A stretch of DNA of 47,027 bases from Pseudomonadota bacterium (GTDB lineage: Bacteria > Pseudomonadota > Alphaproteobacteria > Sphingomonadales > Sphingomonadaceae). The number at the start of each line of letters is the position of its first letter. Position 1 is the first letter of the stretch. The stretch lies in assembly GCA_021847605.1 (NCBI GenBank), contig JAJZQN010000032.1, positions 1 to 47,027 on the forward strand. Reading direction: 5' to 3'. Positions 16,686 to 25,180 of the stretch are shown one piece after another. A model generated the notes under the pieces. That model ran no database searches, was not told where the DNA came from, and was given only the letters and a program-made list of their open reading frames with translations. The translations under genes were made by a program, and so were the position numbers.

Positions 16686-18317
16686 ATGCCCCATCACACG
16701 CCCCTGATCGGCACTATCGTTGCCGGCCTCGTCGTCGCCTTCATCATGGGCGCCATTGCCCACAGGCTGAAATTATCGCCGCTGGTCGGCTATCTTGTCG
16801 CCGGTATCATGGTCGGTCCCTTTACCCCCGGCTTCGTCGCTGATGCGGGCCTTGCCAACGAACTGGCCGAAATCGGCGTCATATTGCTGATGTTCGGTGT
16901 CGGCCTCCATTTTTCGCTTAAAGACCTGTTGTCGGTGAAGGCGATCGCCGTTCCCGGTGCGCTGGTGCAGATTGCCGTGGCAACCCTGCTGGGCATGGGC
17001 CTTGCCTATTTCATGGGCTGGACGCTGATGGGCGGGCTGGTCTTCGGCCTTGCCCTGTCGGTGGCCAGTACCGTCGTGCTGCTGCGGGCATTGCAGGGCG
17101 CCGATCTGGTCGAAACGCGGCGGGGGCGGATTGCGGTCGGTTGGCTGATCGTGGAGGATCTGGTGATGGTGCTGGCGCTGGTGCTGTTGCCCGCGCTCGC
17201 CGATGTGATGAACAGCGCCGAGGGCGGCGGGGCAGGGGCACTGATTGCGCCCCTGCTCGGCACATTGCTCAAGGTGGCAGGCTTCGTTGCAGTCATGTTG
17301 ATCGTGGGACGCCGTGTTATCCCCTGGGCGCTGCATTGGGTCGTCCATACCGGGTCGCGCGAATTGTTCCGCCTTGCCGTCCTTGCCATCGCATTGGGCG
17401 TGGCATTCGGGGCGGCGATGGCCTTTGACGTATCCTTTGCGCTCGGCGCCTTCTTCGCGGGCATGATCCTGGGCGAAACGCCGCTCAGTCGCCGGGCGAC
17501 CGAAGAAACGCTGCCGCTGCGCGATGCATTCGCCGTATTGTTCTTCGTGTCGGTGGGGATGCTCTTCAACCCCTCGATCGTGGTGGAGCAGCCATTGCCG
17601 CTGCTGGCGACCATTCTCATCATCATCATCGGGAAATCGATCGCAGCGTGGGCTATCGTGCGGGTCTTTGGCTATCCGAACGTCACAGCGCTGACAATTG
17701 CGGCCAGTCTCGCCCAGATCGGCGAATTTTCCTTCATTCTCGCGTCGCTGGGTGCGGGGCTGGGTGTCTTGCCGGACGAGGCGCGCGATCTCATTCTGGC
17801 GGGTGCCATGGCCTCCATCTTCCTCAATCCCATTCTCTTTTCGATGATCGTGCGCGAACATAAGAAGGATGATGATGAAGAGGTGGAGCAGAAGCAGCCG
17901 GAACGTCCCCGCATCGGTCATGTCATCCTGATCGGCTATGGCCGGGTAGGCAAGCTGATCGCCCTGCGCCTGCATGAGCGCGACGTGCATTTCGTCGTGG
18001 TGGAGGGCGACCCGGAGCGTGTTGAGGAGGCCGAGGAGGCTGGCCTGTCGGTGGTGAAGGGCAATGCGCTGGAGGACAAGCATTTGCTGGCGGCCGGCAT
18101 CTGTGAAGCGCGCCATCTGCTGATCGCCGTGCCGGAAGGTTTCGAGGGCGGCGCCATCCACGAACATGCGCGCAACCTGAACGACAAGTTGCAGGTGATC
18201 GCCCGCGCCCATAGCGATGCGGAGGTCGCGCATCTGGAGCGGCTGGGCGTGCCGCATGTCGTGATGGGCGAGCGTGAGCTGGCGTCGCGGATGCTGACGC
18301 TGTGCGGGGTGAGGTGA
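16686..18317 (+). CDS. ybaL: YbaL-type cation:proton antiporter (CPA2, RCK domain)
   Basis: This 543-residue inner-membrane protein has about twelve helices of the CPA2 antiporter fold (residues 1-390), then a charged linker (KKDDDEEVEQ) and a cytoplasmic RCK/TrkA-N domain whose nucleotide-binding motif GYGRVG lies near residue 417. The N-terminus, with AHRLKLSPLVGYLVAGI and LLMFGVGLHFSLKDL, is that of the YbaL/KefB group. It likely exchanges K+ or Na+ for protons, gated by NAD(H) or another ligand through the RCK domain. The RCK-C domain is absent, as usual in YbaL. A hairpin terminator follows the stop, between it and the convergent helicase gene. Confidence 0.9.
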   Translation: MPHHTPLIGTIVAGLVVAFIMGAIAHRLKLSPLVGYLVAGIMVGPFTPGFVADAGLANELAEIGVILLMFGVGLHFSLKDLLSVKAIAVPGALVQIAVATLLGMGLAYFMGWTLMGGLVFGLALSVASTVVLLRALQGADLVETRRGRIAVGWLIVEDLVMVLALVLLPALADVMNSAEGGGAGALIAPLLGTLLKVAGFVAVMLIVGRRVIPWALHWVVHTGSRELFRLAVLAIALGVAFGAAMAFDVSFALGAFFAGMILGETPLSRRATEETLPLRDAFAVLFFVSVGMLFNPSIVVEQPLPLLATILIIIIGKSIAAWAIVRVFGYPNVTALTIAASLAQIGEFSFILASLGAGLGVLPDEARDLILAGAMASIFLNPILFSMIVREHKKDDDEEVEQKQPERPRIGHVILIGYGRVGKLIALRLHERDVHFVVVEGDPERVEEAEEAGLSVVKGNALEDKHLLAAGICEARHLLIAVPEGFEGGAIHEHARNLNDKLQVIARAHSDAEVAHLERLGVPHVVMGERELASRMLTLCGVR

Positions 18318-18323
18318 CAGCAA

Positions 18324-18358
18324 AAAGGGCGGTTGGAACAAAGCTCCACCCGCCCTTT
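18324..18358. terminator. bidirectional terminator between ybaL and the helicase
   Basis: Arms aaagggcgg (18324-18332) and ccgcccttt (18350-18358) are perfect complements, with further partial pairing in the loop. It lies seven bases after the antiporter stop and 20 bases from the convergent helicase stop, so it can serve both strands. Confidence 0.7.
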
Positions 18359-18378
18359 CATATGACTTTGCTCAGGCC

Positions 18379-20130
18379 TTAGCCGCGTGGCTTGCGCGGG
18401 CCACCGGGGCGCTTGGGTCCGCCCTTGAATGGACGGGGGGCATAGCCGCCGGGGCCGCCGGGGCGGGGGCCGCGATCGTTCGAGCGATTGCCCTGACGCT
18501 TATGCTCGCGGGCCTGCTCGCGCGGTGCGCCGTCGATCATTTCGAACGCGACGTCTGCGCCCTCGTCATTGGCTTCACCCGAACGCTTCACTGCCGACAT
18601 GAAGCGGCTGACGATCGCCTTGGGGATTTCGAACATGGTTTCGTTGGTCGTGATGCGAATGGCGCCGATGTCCTGACGCGACACATGGCCGCGCCGACAG
18701 ATTAGCGGCAAGATCCAGCGCGGATCGGCATTCTGGCGACGGCCGATGTCCATGCGGAACCATTGCGTGTCCTCAAAGCCCGGACGCGGCCCGTCGTTGC
18801 GGACCGGCGCTTCGCTGCGGTCCAGTAGTTCCTCAGGCGCGGGCAGGGCGGCGCGGGCGCTTTTCACCAGCATCGCCGCGATTTCCTTGGCGCTCTTTTC
18901 GGCCAGCAGTTCGGCGCCCAGCGCCCAATCGGCTTCGTCCAGTTCCGCCTTTTCCATCAGGTTGGCGCGCAGGCGAGCATTATCCTGCTCCAGAATGGCG
19001 TCCTTGCTGGGCGGGGTGCCCCATTCGACCGGAATCTTCGCGCCGCGCAGCATCGATTCGACGCGACGGCGACGCGGATAGGGAACGATGAGGACGGCGG
19101 TGCCCTTTTTACCCGCGCGGCCGGTACGGCCCGAACGGTGCTGCATCGTTTCCGCGTCGCGAGGCAGTTCGACATGCACCACCAGCGTCAGGCTGGGCAG
19201 ATCGATGCCGCGCGCGGCGACGTCGGTCGCGACGCACACCCGTGCGCGCTTGTCGCGCAACGCCTGAAGCGCATGGTTGCGCTCATTCTGGCTATGCTCG
19301 CCCGACAGGGCGACGGCGGCAAAGCCGCGCTCGGTCAGGCTGGAGTGGAGATGGCGTACATTGTCGCGCGTTGCGCAGAACAGGATGGCCGTTTCCGCCT
19401 CATGATAGCGCAGCAGATTCACCACCGCATTTTCGATGTCGGACGGCGCTACCGTCACCGCCTGATAGCTGATGTCGCCATGGCCGCGCTCTTCGCTCAT
19501 GGTCGAGATGCGCAGGGCATCCTTCTGGTAGCGCTTGGCCATTGCCACGATCGGCTTGGGCATGGTCGCAGAAAAGAGCAGGGTACGGCGATCGTCGGGC
19601 GCGCTGTCGAGAATGCCCTCCAGATCTTCGCGGAAGCCCATGTCGAGCATTTCGTCCGCTTCGTCCAGCACTACGGTCTGCATGGCCGACAGGTCCAGCG
19701 CCCCGCGTTCCAGATGGTCGCGCAGACGGCCCGGTGTGCCGACGACGATATGCGCGCCGTGCGACAGGGCACGGCGTTCCTTGGCAGCGTCCATGCCGCC
19801 GACGCAGGTGGCGATACGCGCGCGAGCTGCGCCATAGAGCCATTCGAGTTCACGGCTGACCTGCAATGCCAGTTCGCGCGTCGGCGCGATCACCAGCGCC
19901 AGCGGCTTGCCCGCGACGGGGAGGCGATCGTCGTCGCCCAGCAATTCGCCGGCCATGGCGAGGCCGAACGCGACGGTTTTACCCGATCCGGTCTGCGCCG
20001 ATACCAGAAGGTCGCGGCCACGCGCTTCCTCCTGCGTCACTTCGCTCTGGACGGGGGTCAGGGCTTCATAACCCTTGGTGGTAAGCGCCTGTGACAGGAG
20101 GGCGGGGAGATGTTCAAAAGACATTTTCAT
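18379..20130 (-). CDS. DEAD-box RNA helicase with DbpA-type RNA-binding domain
   Basis: This 583-residue protein has the helicase core with Q motif, Walker A AQTGSGKT (45-52), PTRELALQV, DEAD in LDEADEMLDMGF, SAT in SATMPKP and the HRSGRTGRAG motif VI. After about residue 420 follows a DbpA/CsdA-like RNA-binding domain, recognised by RWILPLICRRG and DIGAIRI, and a glycine/arginine/proline-rich basic tail. This is the layout of cold-shock/ribosome-assembly helicases (DeaD/CsdA type). I chose the ATG at 20130, which begins directly with the FEHLPALLSQAL helix; the frame continues upstream into a hairpin-rich leader that is not protein. Confidence 0.95.
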   Translation of the reverse strand: MKMSFEHLPALLSQALTTKGYEALTPVQSEVTQEEARGRDLLVSAQTGSGKTVAFGLAMAGELLGDDDRLPVAGKPLALVIAPTRELALQVSRELEWLYGAARARIATCVGGMDAAKERRALSHGAHIVVGTPGRLRDHLERGALDLSAMQTVVLDEADEMLDMGFREDLEGILDSAPDDRRTLLFSATMPKPIVAMAKRYQKDALRISTMSEERGHGDISYQAVTVAPSDIENAVVNLLRYHEAETAILFCATRDNVRHLHSSLTERGFAAVALSGEHSQNERNHALQALRDKRARVCVATDVAARGIDLPSLTLVVHVELPRDAETMQHRSGRTGRAGKKGTAVLIVPYPRRRRVESMLRGAKIPVEWGTPPSKDAILEQDNARLRANLMEKAELDEADWALGAELLAEKSAKEIAAMLVKSARAALPAPEELLDRSEAPVRNDGPRPGFEDTQWFRMDIGRRQNADPRWILPLICRRGHVSRQDIGAIRITTNETMFEIPKAIVSRFMSAVKRSGEANDEGADVAFEMIDGAPREQAREHKRQGNRSNDRGPRPGGPGGYAPRPFKGGPKRPGGPRKPRG

Positions 20131-20234
20131 TATCCATCGGTAAAGCGACCCGCCATTCCCGACGGATACAGTGCGACCTTTCATGCTGCCCGTTGGGACA
20201 GCCCGGAAGGTGGTCATGCTTCCGGTTCCAAAAT

Positions 20235-20331
20235 CCTCTCCGTTGGGGAGAGGGGGGCCATTTGCCATGGCAAATGGTGAGGGGTGTCCCCCTGGCAAAG
20301 GGGCATGCCCCTCTATCGGGGACTGACCCCG
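20235..20331 (-). promoter_or_regulatory. leader with five consecutive palindromes before the helicase gene
   Basis: Five hairpin-forming units follow one another: 20235-20253 (cctctcc/gggagagg), a 20-base perfect palindrome at 20258-20277 built on catttgcc, 20281-20291 (ggggtgtcccc), 20299-20312 (aggggcatgcccct) and 20317-20331 (cgggg/ccccg). They lie 105-200 bases upstream of the helicase start on the same mRNA. They could be a repeat cluster or a structured, temperature- or helicase-sensitive leader. No known riboswitch is recognised. Confidence 0.6.
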
Positions 20332-20367
20332 CACCTTTCCCAAATAGGGAGGGTGGTTTCATAAAAT

Positions 20368-20409
20368 AAGAAAGCCTCCTTCCGCGTTCCCGGGGAAGGA
20401 GGCTTTCTT
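20368..20409 (-). terminator. rplA terminator
   Basis: A 16-bp perfect stem (aagaaagcctccttcc at 20368-20383 with its complement at 20394-20409) and a 10-base loop lies 19 bases after the rplA stop. On the minus strand it is followed by TTATTTTA, giving an intrinsic terminator that separates the ribosomal genes from the helicase unit. Confidence 0.85.
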
Positions 20410-20428
20410 ATTGCTTATATCGCAAAAA

Positions 20429-21127
20429 TCAGACCGAGGCGACTTCCGCCACGTCGACCTTCACGCCCGGGCCCATCGAGGACGACAGGGCGATCTTGCG
20501 GACATATTTGCCCTTCGAACCCGATGGCTTCGCCTTGACGATCGCGTCGACGAAGGCATCGAAATTCTTGCGCAGGTCTTCGGCCGAGAAGCTCGACTTG
20601 CCGAGGCCAGCGTGGATGATGCCAGCCTTTTCCACGCGGAATTCGATCTGACCACCCTTGGCGGCCTTCACGGCTTCGGCGACGTTCGGCGTCACGGTAC
20701 CCAGCTTCGGGTTCGGCATCAGGCCCTTGGGGCCGAGAACCTTACCAAGGCGACCGACCAGACCCATCATGTCGGGCGTGGCGATGACGCGCTGGAAGTC
20801 GATGTTGCCAGCCTGGATCGATTCGAGCAGATCTTCGGCGCCCACGACGTCGGCGCCGGCATCCAGAGCGGCCTGAGCCTTGTCGTTGCGAGCGAACACG
20901 GCGACGCGAACGTCCTTGCCGGTGCCAGCGGGCAGGGTGACGACGCCACGGACCATCTGGTCGGCGTGACGGGGGTCAACGCCCAGGTTGATCGCGATTT
21001 CGACGCTTTCGTCGAACTTGGCGGTTGCATGGGTCTTGATGAGGCCCAGAGCCTCGTCAACGCCGTGCAGCTTTTCCTTGTTGATTGCGGCGGCGAGAGC
21101 CTTTGCCTTCTTGGTCTGCTTGGCCAT
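20429..21127 (-). CDS. rplA: 50S ribosomal protein L1
   Basis: This 232-residue protein is L1, which forms the mobile stalk near the ribosomal exit site and in many bacteria represses its own operon by binding the rplK leader. The conserved [13 protein letters not shown] and [21 protein letters not shown] segments are present. It follows rplK after three bases. The expected rplJ-rplL-rpoB genes do not follow; a terminator and a helicase gene do, the rearrangement seen in sphingomonads. Length and start are normal. Confidence 0.98.
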   Translation of the reverse strand: MAKQTKKAKALAAAINKEKLHGVDEALGLIKTHATAKFDESVEIAINLGVDPRHADQMVRGVVTLPAGTGKDVRVAVFARNDKAQAALDAGADVVGAEDLLESIQAGNIDFQRVIATPDMMGLVGRLGKVLGPKGLMPNPKLGTVTPNVAEAVKAAKGGQIEFRVEKAGIIHAGLGKSSFSAEDLRKNFDAFVDAIVKAKPSGSKGKYVRKIALSSSMGPGVKVDVAEVASV

Positions 21128-21130
21128 GTC

Positions 21131-21562
21131 TTAGCCCTCCACCACTTCGAGGCCCATTGCGCGGGCCGAACCTTCGATGATCTTCGCGGCGGCGTCGATG
21201 TCGTTGGCGTTCAGGTCAACCATCTTGGCCTGAGCGATTTCGACCAGCTGCGAACGCTTGATCTTGCCCGCGACAACCTTGCCGGGCTCCTTCGAACCGG
21301 ACTTGAGGTTCATCGCCTTCTTGATGAGGAAGGTGGCAGGCGGCTGCTTCGTGGTGAAGGTGAAGCTGCGGTCGGCATAAACGGTGATGATGGTGGGCAG
21401 CGGGGTGCCCTTGTCCACATTGGCCGTCTGGGCGTTGAACGCCTTGCAGAATTCCATGATGTTCACGCCGCGCTGACCCAGGGCAGGGCCGATCGGCGGA
21501 GCAGGCTTGGCGTCTCCAGCGGGAACCTGGAGCTTGATATAGCCCGTAATTTTCTTGGCCAT
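21131..21562 (-). CDS. rplK: 50S ribosomal protein L11
   Basis: The 143-residue protein is L11, part of the GTPase-associated centre and needed for RelA activation. The N-terminal [25 protein letters not shown] motif (conserved prolines) and C-terminal [10 protein letters not shown] are visible. It precedes rplA by three bases. About 170 bases upstream, between it and the HIRAN-domain gene, are non-coding and may hold its own promoter or the L1 binding site. The neighbouring nusG lies beyond that inserted gene. Confidence 0.98.
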   Translation of the reverse strand: MAKKITGYIKLQVPAGDAKPAPPIGPALGQRGVNIMEFCKAFNAQTANVDKGTPLPTIITVYADRSFTFTTKQPPATFLIKKAMNLKSGSKEPGKVVAGKIKRSQLVEIAQAKMVDLNANDIDAAAKIIEGSARAMGLEVVEG

Positions 21563-21735
21563 TTTTACTCACTCTGTTGCTGGAAGGGCGAAATATCGAC
21601 CTTCCGGTTCAAGTTTAGCGGTTCAGACGGAGGCAGGCCTCCTCCCGCATGTTTTCCAAGCCCCTAGGGATGGAAGCGGCGCCCTGTAGCGCAAGGGGCG
21701 TCCGAGTGCAAATGCATTTCGAACGCCTTTGGCGA

Positions 21736-22146
21736 TCATGCGGGAAGCCAGTCCACTTCCAGCCGAATATCGTTGTCATCGGGGCGGATGCGGCTGACGC
21801 GCGCGGCGAAGCGTTCGCCTGCGTCCATCATCCTTGCGACGGCGCTGTTGTCCATGCGGGCGATATAGCCAAGTTTCCGCCCGTCCATGTCGAAAACCTC
21901 GATGGCCCGCCGATCATAGGCGTTGTCGGGTTCCCGGCGCAGGATGACGGGCGCGCCTTCCGTAAGGGTCGGCAGGCTTTCGCTGGCCTGATAATAGGCT
22001 TCGCCGTTTACGCGCGTCCAGAGCAGGCGCACCGGCGCACGTGCAGGCGGGGCGGCGGGGGGCGGTGTGGCCGGAATGGCGGCGGCTGGCGCAATGCCGA
22101 TCAGCGCAAGTGCGCGTCGACGAGTGAATGAGAGGCTGGGAAACAT
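21736..22146 (-). CDS. exported HIRAN-domain protein
   Basis: This 136-residue protein starts with a Tat-like signal (FTRRRALALIG, then a hydrophobic stretch and a proline/alanine-rich cleavage region around AIPA), followed by a HIRAN-like domain (about residues 45-130) with ILRREPDNAYDRRAIEVF and KLGYIARMDNSAVARMMDAG. HIRAN domains of Rad5/HLTF proteins bind DNA ends; stand-alone bacterial forms are common but uncharacterised. Its presence between nusG and rplK splits the usual nusG-rplKA order. An export signal on a DNA-binding-type domain is odd. Family call is good, location is inferred. Confidence 0.75.
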   Translation of the reverse strand: MFPSLSFTRRRALALIGIAPAAAIPATPPPAAPPARAPVRLLWTRVNGEAYYQASESLPTLTEGAPVILRREPDNAYDRRAIEVFDMDGRKLGYIARMDNSAVARMMDAGERFAARVSRIRPDDNDIRLEVDWLPA

Positions 22147-22190
22147 GACCAGCGACCTTTCCTAAATGAAGGGTCGCTCCTGATAAGGAG

Positions 22191-22214
22191 GGACCGATGC
22201 CTTGGCATCGGTCC
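22191..22214 (-). terminator. hairpin after nusG
   Basis: Arms ggaccgatgcc (22191-22201) and ggcatcggtcc (22204-22214) are perfect complements, located 17 bases after the nusG stop. No T-run follows, so it may be a processing signal or a weak terminator before the HIRAN gene. Confidence 0.5.
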
Positions 22215-22231
22215 GACTGGTCCGATGCGGT

Positions 22232-22768
22232 TTATTTCGACAATTCGACCTGTTCGAAGTCCAGTTCGACAGGGGTGGCGCGACCAAATATCGACACCGA
22301 CACCTTGACCCGGTTCTTTTCGAAATCCAGTTCCTCGACCACGCCGTTGAAGCTGGCGAAGGGGCCGTCCAGCACCTTGACGCTGTCGCCGATTTCGTAA
22401 TCGACATTGACCTTGTGCTTGGGGGCGGCTTCGGCGGCCTTTTGGGCGCCGAAATAGCGTGCGGCATCGCTTTCGCTGATGGCCTGCGGCTTGCCCGACG
22501 AGCCAAGGAAGCCCGTCACCTTGGGCGTATTCTTGACCAGGTGATAGATGTCGTCGTTCATCGCGAGCTTGGCGAGGACGTATCCGGGCATGAACTTGCG
22601 TTCAACCTGGACCTTCTTGCCGCGCTTCACTTCGGTCACGGTTTCGGTGGGGACTTCCACCTGCTCGACCAGTTGCGAGAGGCCCATGCGCTCGGCTTCG
22701 GACAGGATCGATTCCTTGACCTTGTTCTCGAAGCCCGAATAGGCGTGGATGATGTACCAGCGCGCCAT
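22232..22768 (-). CDS. nusG: transcription termination/antitermination factor NusG
   Basis: This 178-residue protein has the N-terminal NGN domain opening WYIIHAYSGFENKVKESI, with the FMPGYVLAKLAM segment, and a C-terminal KOW domain (VKVLDGPFASFNGVVEELD) that binds RpsJ or Rho. It travels with RNA polymerase and links transcription to translation or termination. It follows secE after 35 bases in the standard secE-nusG order. Length and start are normal. Confidence 0.98.
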   Translation of the reverse strand: MARWYIIHAYSGFENKVKESILSEAERMGLSQLVEQVEVPTETVTEVKRGKKVQVERKFMPGYVLAKLAMNDDIYHLVKNTPKVTGFLGSSGKPQAISESDAARYFGAQKAAEAAPKHKVNVDYEIGDSVKVLDGPFASFNGVVEELDFEKNRVKVSVSIFGRATPVELDFEQVELSK

Positions 22769-22803
22769 GTTACCGTCTCAAACTCCCGTTCAGAGCGTGT
22801 TGC

Positions 22804-23007
22804 TCAACGTCCTGCGGCGATGCCCAGCAGCCACTGGACGATCGCGCCGAAAAATGTGTCGATGCCAAAGAAGAAAAGGCCGAGCAACGAAGTCATGATA
22901 ACGACCATGATGCCGGTCATTATCGTCTCGCGGCCCGTGGGCCATACGATCTTGGATGCTTCGGTCTTCACCTGATTGACGAATTCGCCGGGGGAAACCT
23001 TCGCCAT
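22804..23007 (-). CDS. secE: preprotein translocase subunit SecE
   Basis: This is the short, single-helix form of SecE (67 residues) typical of alphaproteobacteria and Gram-positives, with an amphipathic N-terminus (PGEFVNQVKTEASKIVWPTGRET) carrying the conserved KIVWP segment and one membrane helix. It is the essential clamp of the SecYEG translocon. I chose the ATG at 23007; an upstream in-frame start would add 15 residues not seen in the family. It lies between tRNA-Trp and nusG, the common arrangement. Confidence 0.95.
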   Translation of the reverse strand: MAKVSPGEFVNQVKTEASKIVWPTGRETIMTGIMVVIMTSLLGLFFFGIDTFFGAIVQWLLGIAAGR

Positions 23008-23140
23008 CGCCTGCCTCAAAATCTTCAATACCAACGCCAATTCGCGAAGCAACAGTCCGCCCTCCCGATCCCGCCCTAGATAATGGCGTCCGGGGGTGCG
23101 GCCGCTGGCTCCGCGACCTGATCTTCACCATTGTCTGTGC

Positions 23141-23168
23141 GCGAAGCCAAGAGAAATCAAGGCTTCGC
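23141..23168 (-). terminator. hairpin after tRNA-Trp
   Basis: Arms gcgaagcc (23141-23148) and ggcttcgc (23161-23168) with a 12-base loop lie just downstream of the tRNA 3' end, between it and secE. It may be a partial terminator or a processing signal. Confidence 0.4.
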
Positions 23169-23179
23169 GGCGCGCCGTC

Positions 23180-23255
23180 TGGCAGGAGTGGAGGGACTCG
23201 AACCCACGGCATTCGGTTTTGGAGACCGACGCTCTACCAACTGAGCTACACTCCT
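23180..23255 (-). tRNA. tRNA-Trp (CCA anticodon)
   Basis: A 76-base cloverleaf reads AGGAGTGTAGCTCAGTTGG at its 5' end, with a CCA anticodon inside TCCAAAA flanked by a CGGT/ACCG stem, a TTCGAGT T-loop, a 7-bp acceptor stem and an encoded 3' CCA. It inserts tryptophan at UGG codons. It lies upstream of secE-nusG in the common bacterial order. Confidence 0.97.
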
Positions 23256-23284
23256 GCGCGCGGCTGACGCCAGCGAAGGAGGGC

Positions 23285-23313
23285 GCTTTAGCGTGGGGAT
23301 GCAGACAGGGCAA
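23285..23313 (-). promoter_or_regulatory. putative tRNA-Trp promoter
   Basis: On the minus strand ttgccc and taaagc are separated by exactly 17 bases, about 30 bases upstream of the tRNA 5' end. This fits a sigma-70 promoter for the tRNA and possibly secE-nusG. Confidence 0.45.
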
Positions 23314-23319
23314 GCGCGA

Positions 23320-24240
23320 TTATGCGGCTTTTTGTTCTGGCTCTGCGACCTGGGTGTCGGCACTGGTCTGTCGCTCGGCCTCTGCGTTGATCTGCGCACC
23401 GATCAGGACGACATAGGCGGACACGAACAGCCATAGCTGAAGCACGACAACCGCGCCCAGCGAGCCGTATGTTTCGTTATAATTGCCGAATCGCGAGACA
23501 TAGAAGGACACAGCCAGCGTCGCGACCAGCCAGAAGATGGTCGCCGTGACCGATCCGATGCTGAGCCATTGCCATTGCGCTTTGCGACGATGCGGGCCGA
23601 AACGGTAGATGAGGGCGAAGATGGCGCTGGCAAGCAGGCCAGCGCTGATCCAGGTGATCGCCTTGATCGCGAACAATATGCCCGGTCCCCAACTTGTCAG
23701 CCATTTCTGAATGAGGCCGATGATGGTGGCGGTGACGACGCCGGCCACGACGACCAGAACGGCGGAAAAGGTGATGCCCATGGACACGCGGGTGCGCGCG
23801 ATGATGCCGCGCGCCTCCTTCGACGCATAGACGACATTGAGTGCCTCCATGATGGCGGTGGCGGCGCGGGTGGCACCATAGACGGCGAGCGCCAGAGCAA
23901 GCAGCAGGCCAAGGCCGGTCGTGCCTTTGGCGGCCGACACCACGCCCATGAGCTGATCATTGATAAGGGTCGCAGCATCGCGCGGGACGACGGTGATGAT
24001 CGCGGCCATGTGGCGCTGTACCAGCATGGGGTCGCCGATCAGGCCATAGGTCAGGACCACGGCGGCAAGCAGCGGGGCGATGGACAGAAAGGCGTAATAA
24101 GCGACGCCGGCCGACAGCAGCCCCAGATGATTGCCTGACATAGCGGCATAGACGCGCTTCAAAATTTCCCACCAGGCGCGGGGCGGAATTTTCCAAGGCG
24201 CGTCGACATGCACCTGTTGCGCGATGGTGGTGGTCATCAT
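23320..24240 (-). CDS. YihY/BrkB-family inner membrane protein
   Basis: This 306-residue protein has six predicted membrane helices and the YihY/BrkB (virulence factor BrkB) pattern: an N-terminal WWEILKRVYAAMSGNHLGLLSAGVAYYAFLSIAP segment and a late FNYNETYGSLGAVVVLQLW motif. The family was once annotated as ribonuclease BN, which is wrong; its true function is unknown, with suggestions of transport or alkaline-stress roles. It is a separate unit near tRNA-Trp and is followed upstream by the DUF2071-like gene with a 55-base gap. Confidence 0.9.
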   Translation of the reverse strand: MMTTTIAQQVHVDAPWKIPPRAWWEILKRVYAAMSGNHLGLLSAGVAYYAFLSIAPLLAAVVLTYGLIGDPMLVQRHMAAIITVVPRDAATLINDQLMGVVSAAKGTTGLGLLLALALAVYGATRAATAIMEALNVVYASKEARGIIARTRVSMGITFSAVLVVVAGVVTATIIGLIQKWLTSWGPGILFAIKAITWISAGLLASAIFALIYRFGPHRRKAQWQWLSIGSVTATIFWLVATLAVSFYVSRFGNYNETYGSLGAVVVLQLWLFVSAYVVLIGAQINAEAERQTSADTQVAEPEQKAA

Positions 24241-24295
24241 GTTCCCCTGCTGTTGCAGAAAGGCAAGCGCGTGAGCGGGCAGGGGGTTCCCTTGG

Positions 24296-25180
24296 TCAGG
24301 CCTGCCGGGATGGGCGATACTGTTCGGACAGAGCCTTGAAATGGACGGATGGCACGCGAAAACAGAAGGGGGCGTTCAGTGCGCCGAGTTCCTTCAGCCA
24401 TGGTCCGCTTTCATAATGGTTGATGTGTAGTGCCGTCGCGCTGTCCGGTTCGATAGGCAGGTCGATGTCGGAAAAGACCAGCGCATCTTCATCCGCAACC
24501 TGCGCTACGGCCTGATGCTGGAGCGTCAGATATTGGATGGCTTGTCGCCAAGATGGAAAGAAGCGCTGAAAGTCCGGCGGCAATATAGGGGTGGCTTCTG
24601 TTACTGCTTCGATGCGGACGTCGGGAGCAGACCCGCCTCCGCCAATATGCATCATGCAGGATGTTTGCGTGCAACGATGATCGAATCGGGCGGCACGATG
24701 AGAGGGCAGCACGTCGCTGAACAGGCGGGTGCCGACGGCATAAAGCGCGCTGTCGAAGATATTGGCGATGAACAGGACTGTCCCGCTGCCCCCATTCGCG
24801 TCAGGGGCCAGATACAGCCGCCAATTGCTTTGCAGCGGCGACGGGAAAAGCCGTCGTAGCGGCCCGAGAAAGGCGGGACCGAAATGGCCATGGCGATAGG
24901 TCAGGATTGTCAGGATGGTGTAGCCGTCGCGTTCCAGCAGCGTGACGCCCTGCGGCACAAGGTGGGCGACCTTGCCGACCGGCACGATCCAGTTGGCATA
25001 GACAATGTCGCGGACGTCGCTGGCTAGCACCATGAACGGCAGGCGGGACATAATTGCACGGCGCAGGCGGCGCAGCCCTGTGGCATTGGCGAGGCGATCC
25101 TGCCAACGGCCGCGCCAACCCGAATCGGGCGAGATATATCGGTTCCGATGCCCGGCCGGTGGCCCGAACCAGCCCGGCAT
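24296..25180 (-). CDS. DUF2071/YqjF-like protein
   Basis: The 294-residue protein has a basic N-terminus, then a domain resembling DUF2071 (YqjF): a VYANWIVPVGKVAHLVPQGVTLLERDGY segment, then GHFGPAFLGPLRRL and two later beta-rich blocks. The family is of unknown function. I chose the ATG at 25180, which shares one base with the pyrC-like stop (TGATG), so translation is probably coupled to that gene. Longer frames would run back into the dihydroorotase gene. A membrane-protein gene follows. Family assignment is moderate. Confidence 0.6.
   Translation of the reverse strand: MPGWFGPPAGHRNRYISPDSGWRGRWQDRLANATGLRRLRRAIMSRLPFMVLASDVRDIVYANWIVPVGKVAHLVPQGVTLLERDGYTILTILTYRHGHFGPAFLGPLRRLFPSPLQSNWRLYLAPDANGGSGTVLFIANIFDSALYAVGTRLFSDVLPSHRAARFDHRCTQTSCMMHIGGGGSAPDVRIEAVTEATPILPPDFQRFFPSWRQAIQYLTLQHQAVAQVADEDALVFSDIDLPIEPDSATALHINHYESGPWLKELGALNAPFCFRVPSVHFKALSEQYRPSRQA

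Noticed and set aside
16773..18341. A 522-codon minus-strand frame
   Set aside because: It is opposite the YbaL-type antiporter; its composition (His, Gln, Asp runs) is that of a complementary frame to membrane helices.
20131..20343. An N-terminal extension of the helicase
   Set aside because: It translates the palindromic leader and is not helicase-like; the ATG at 20130 starts the conserved sequence.
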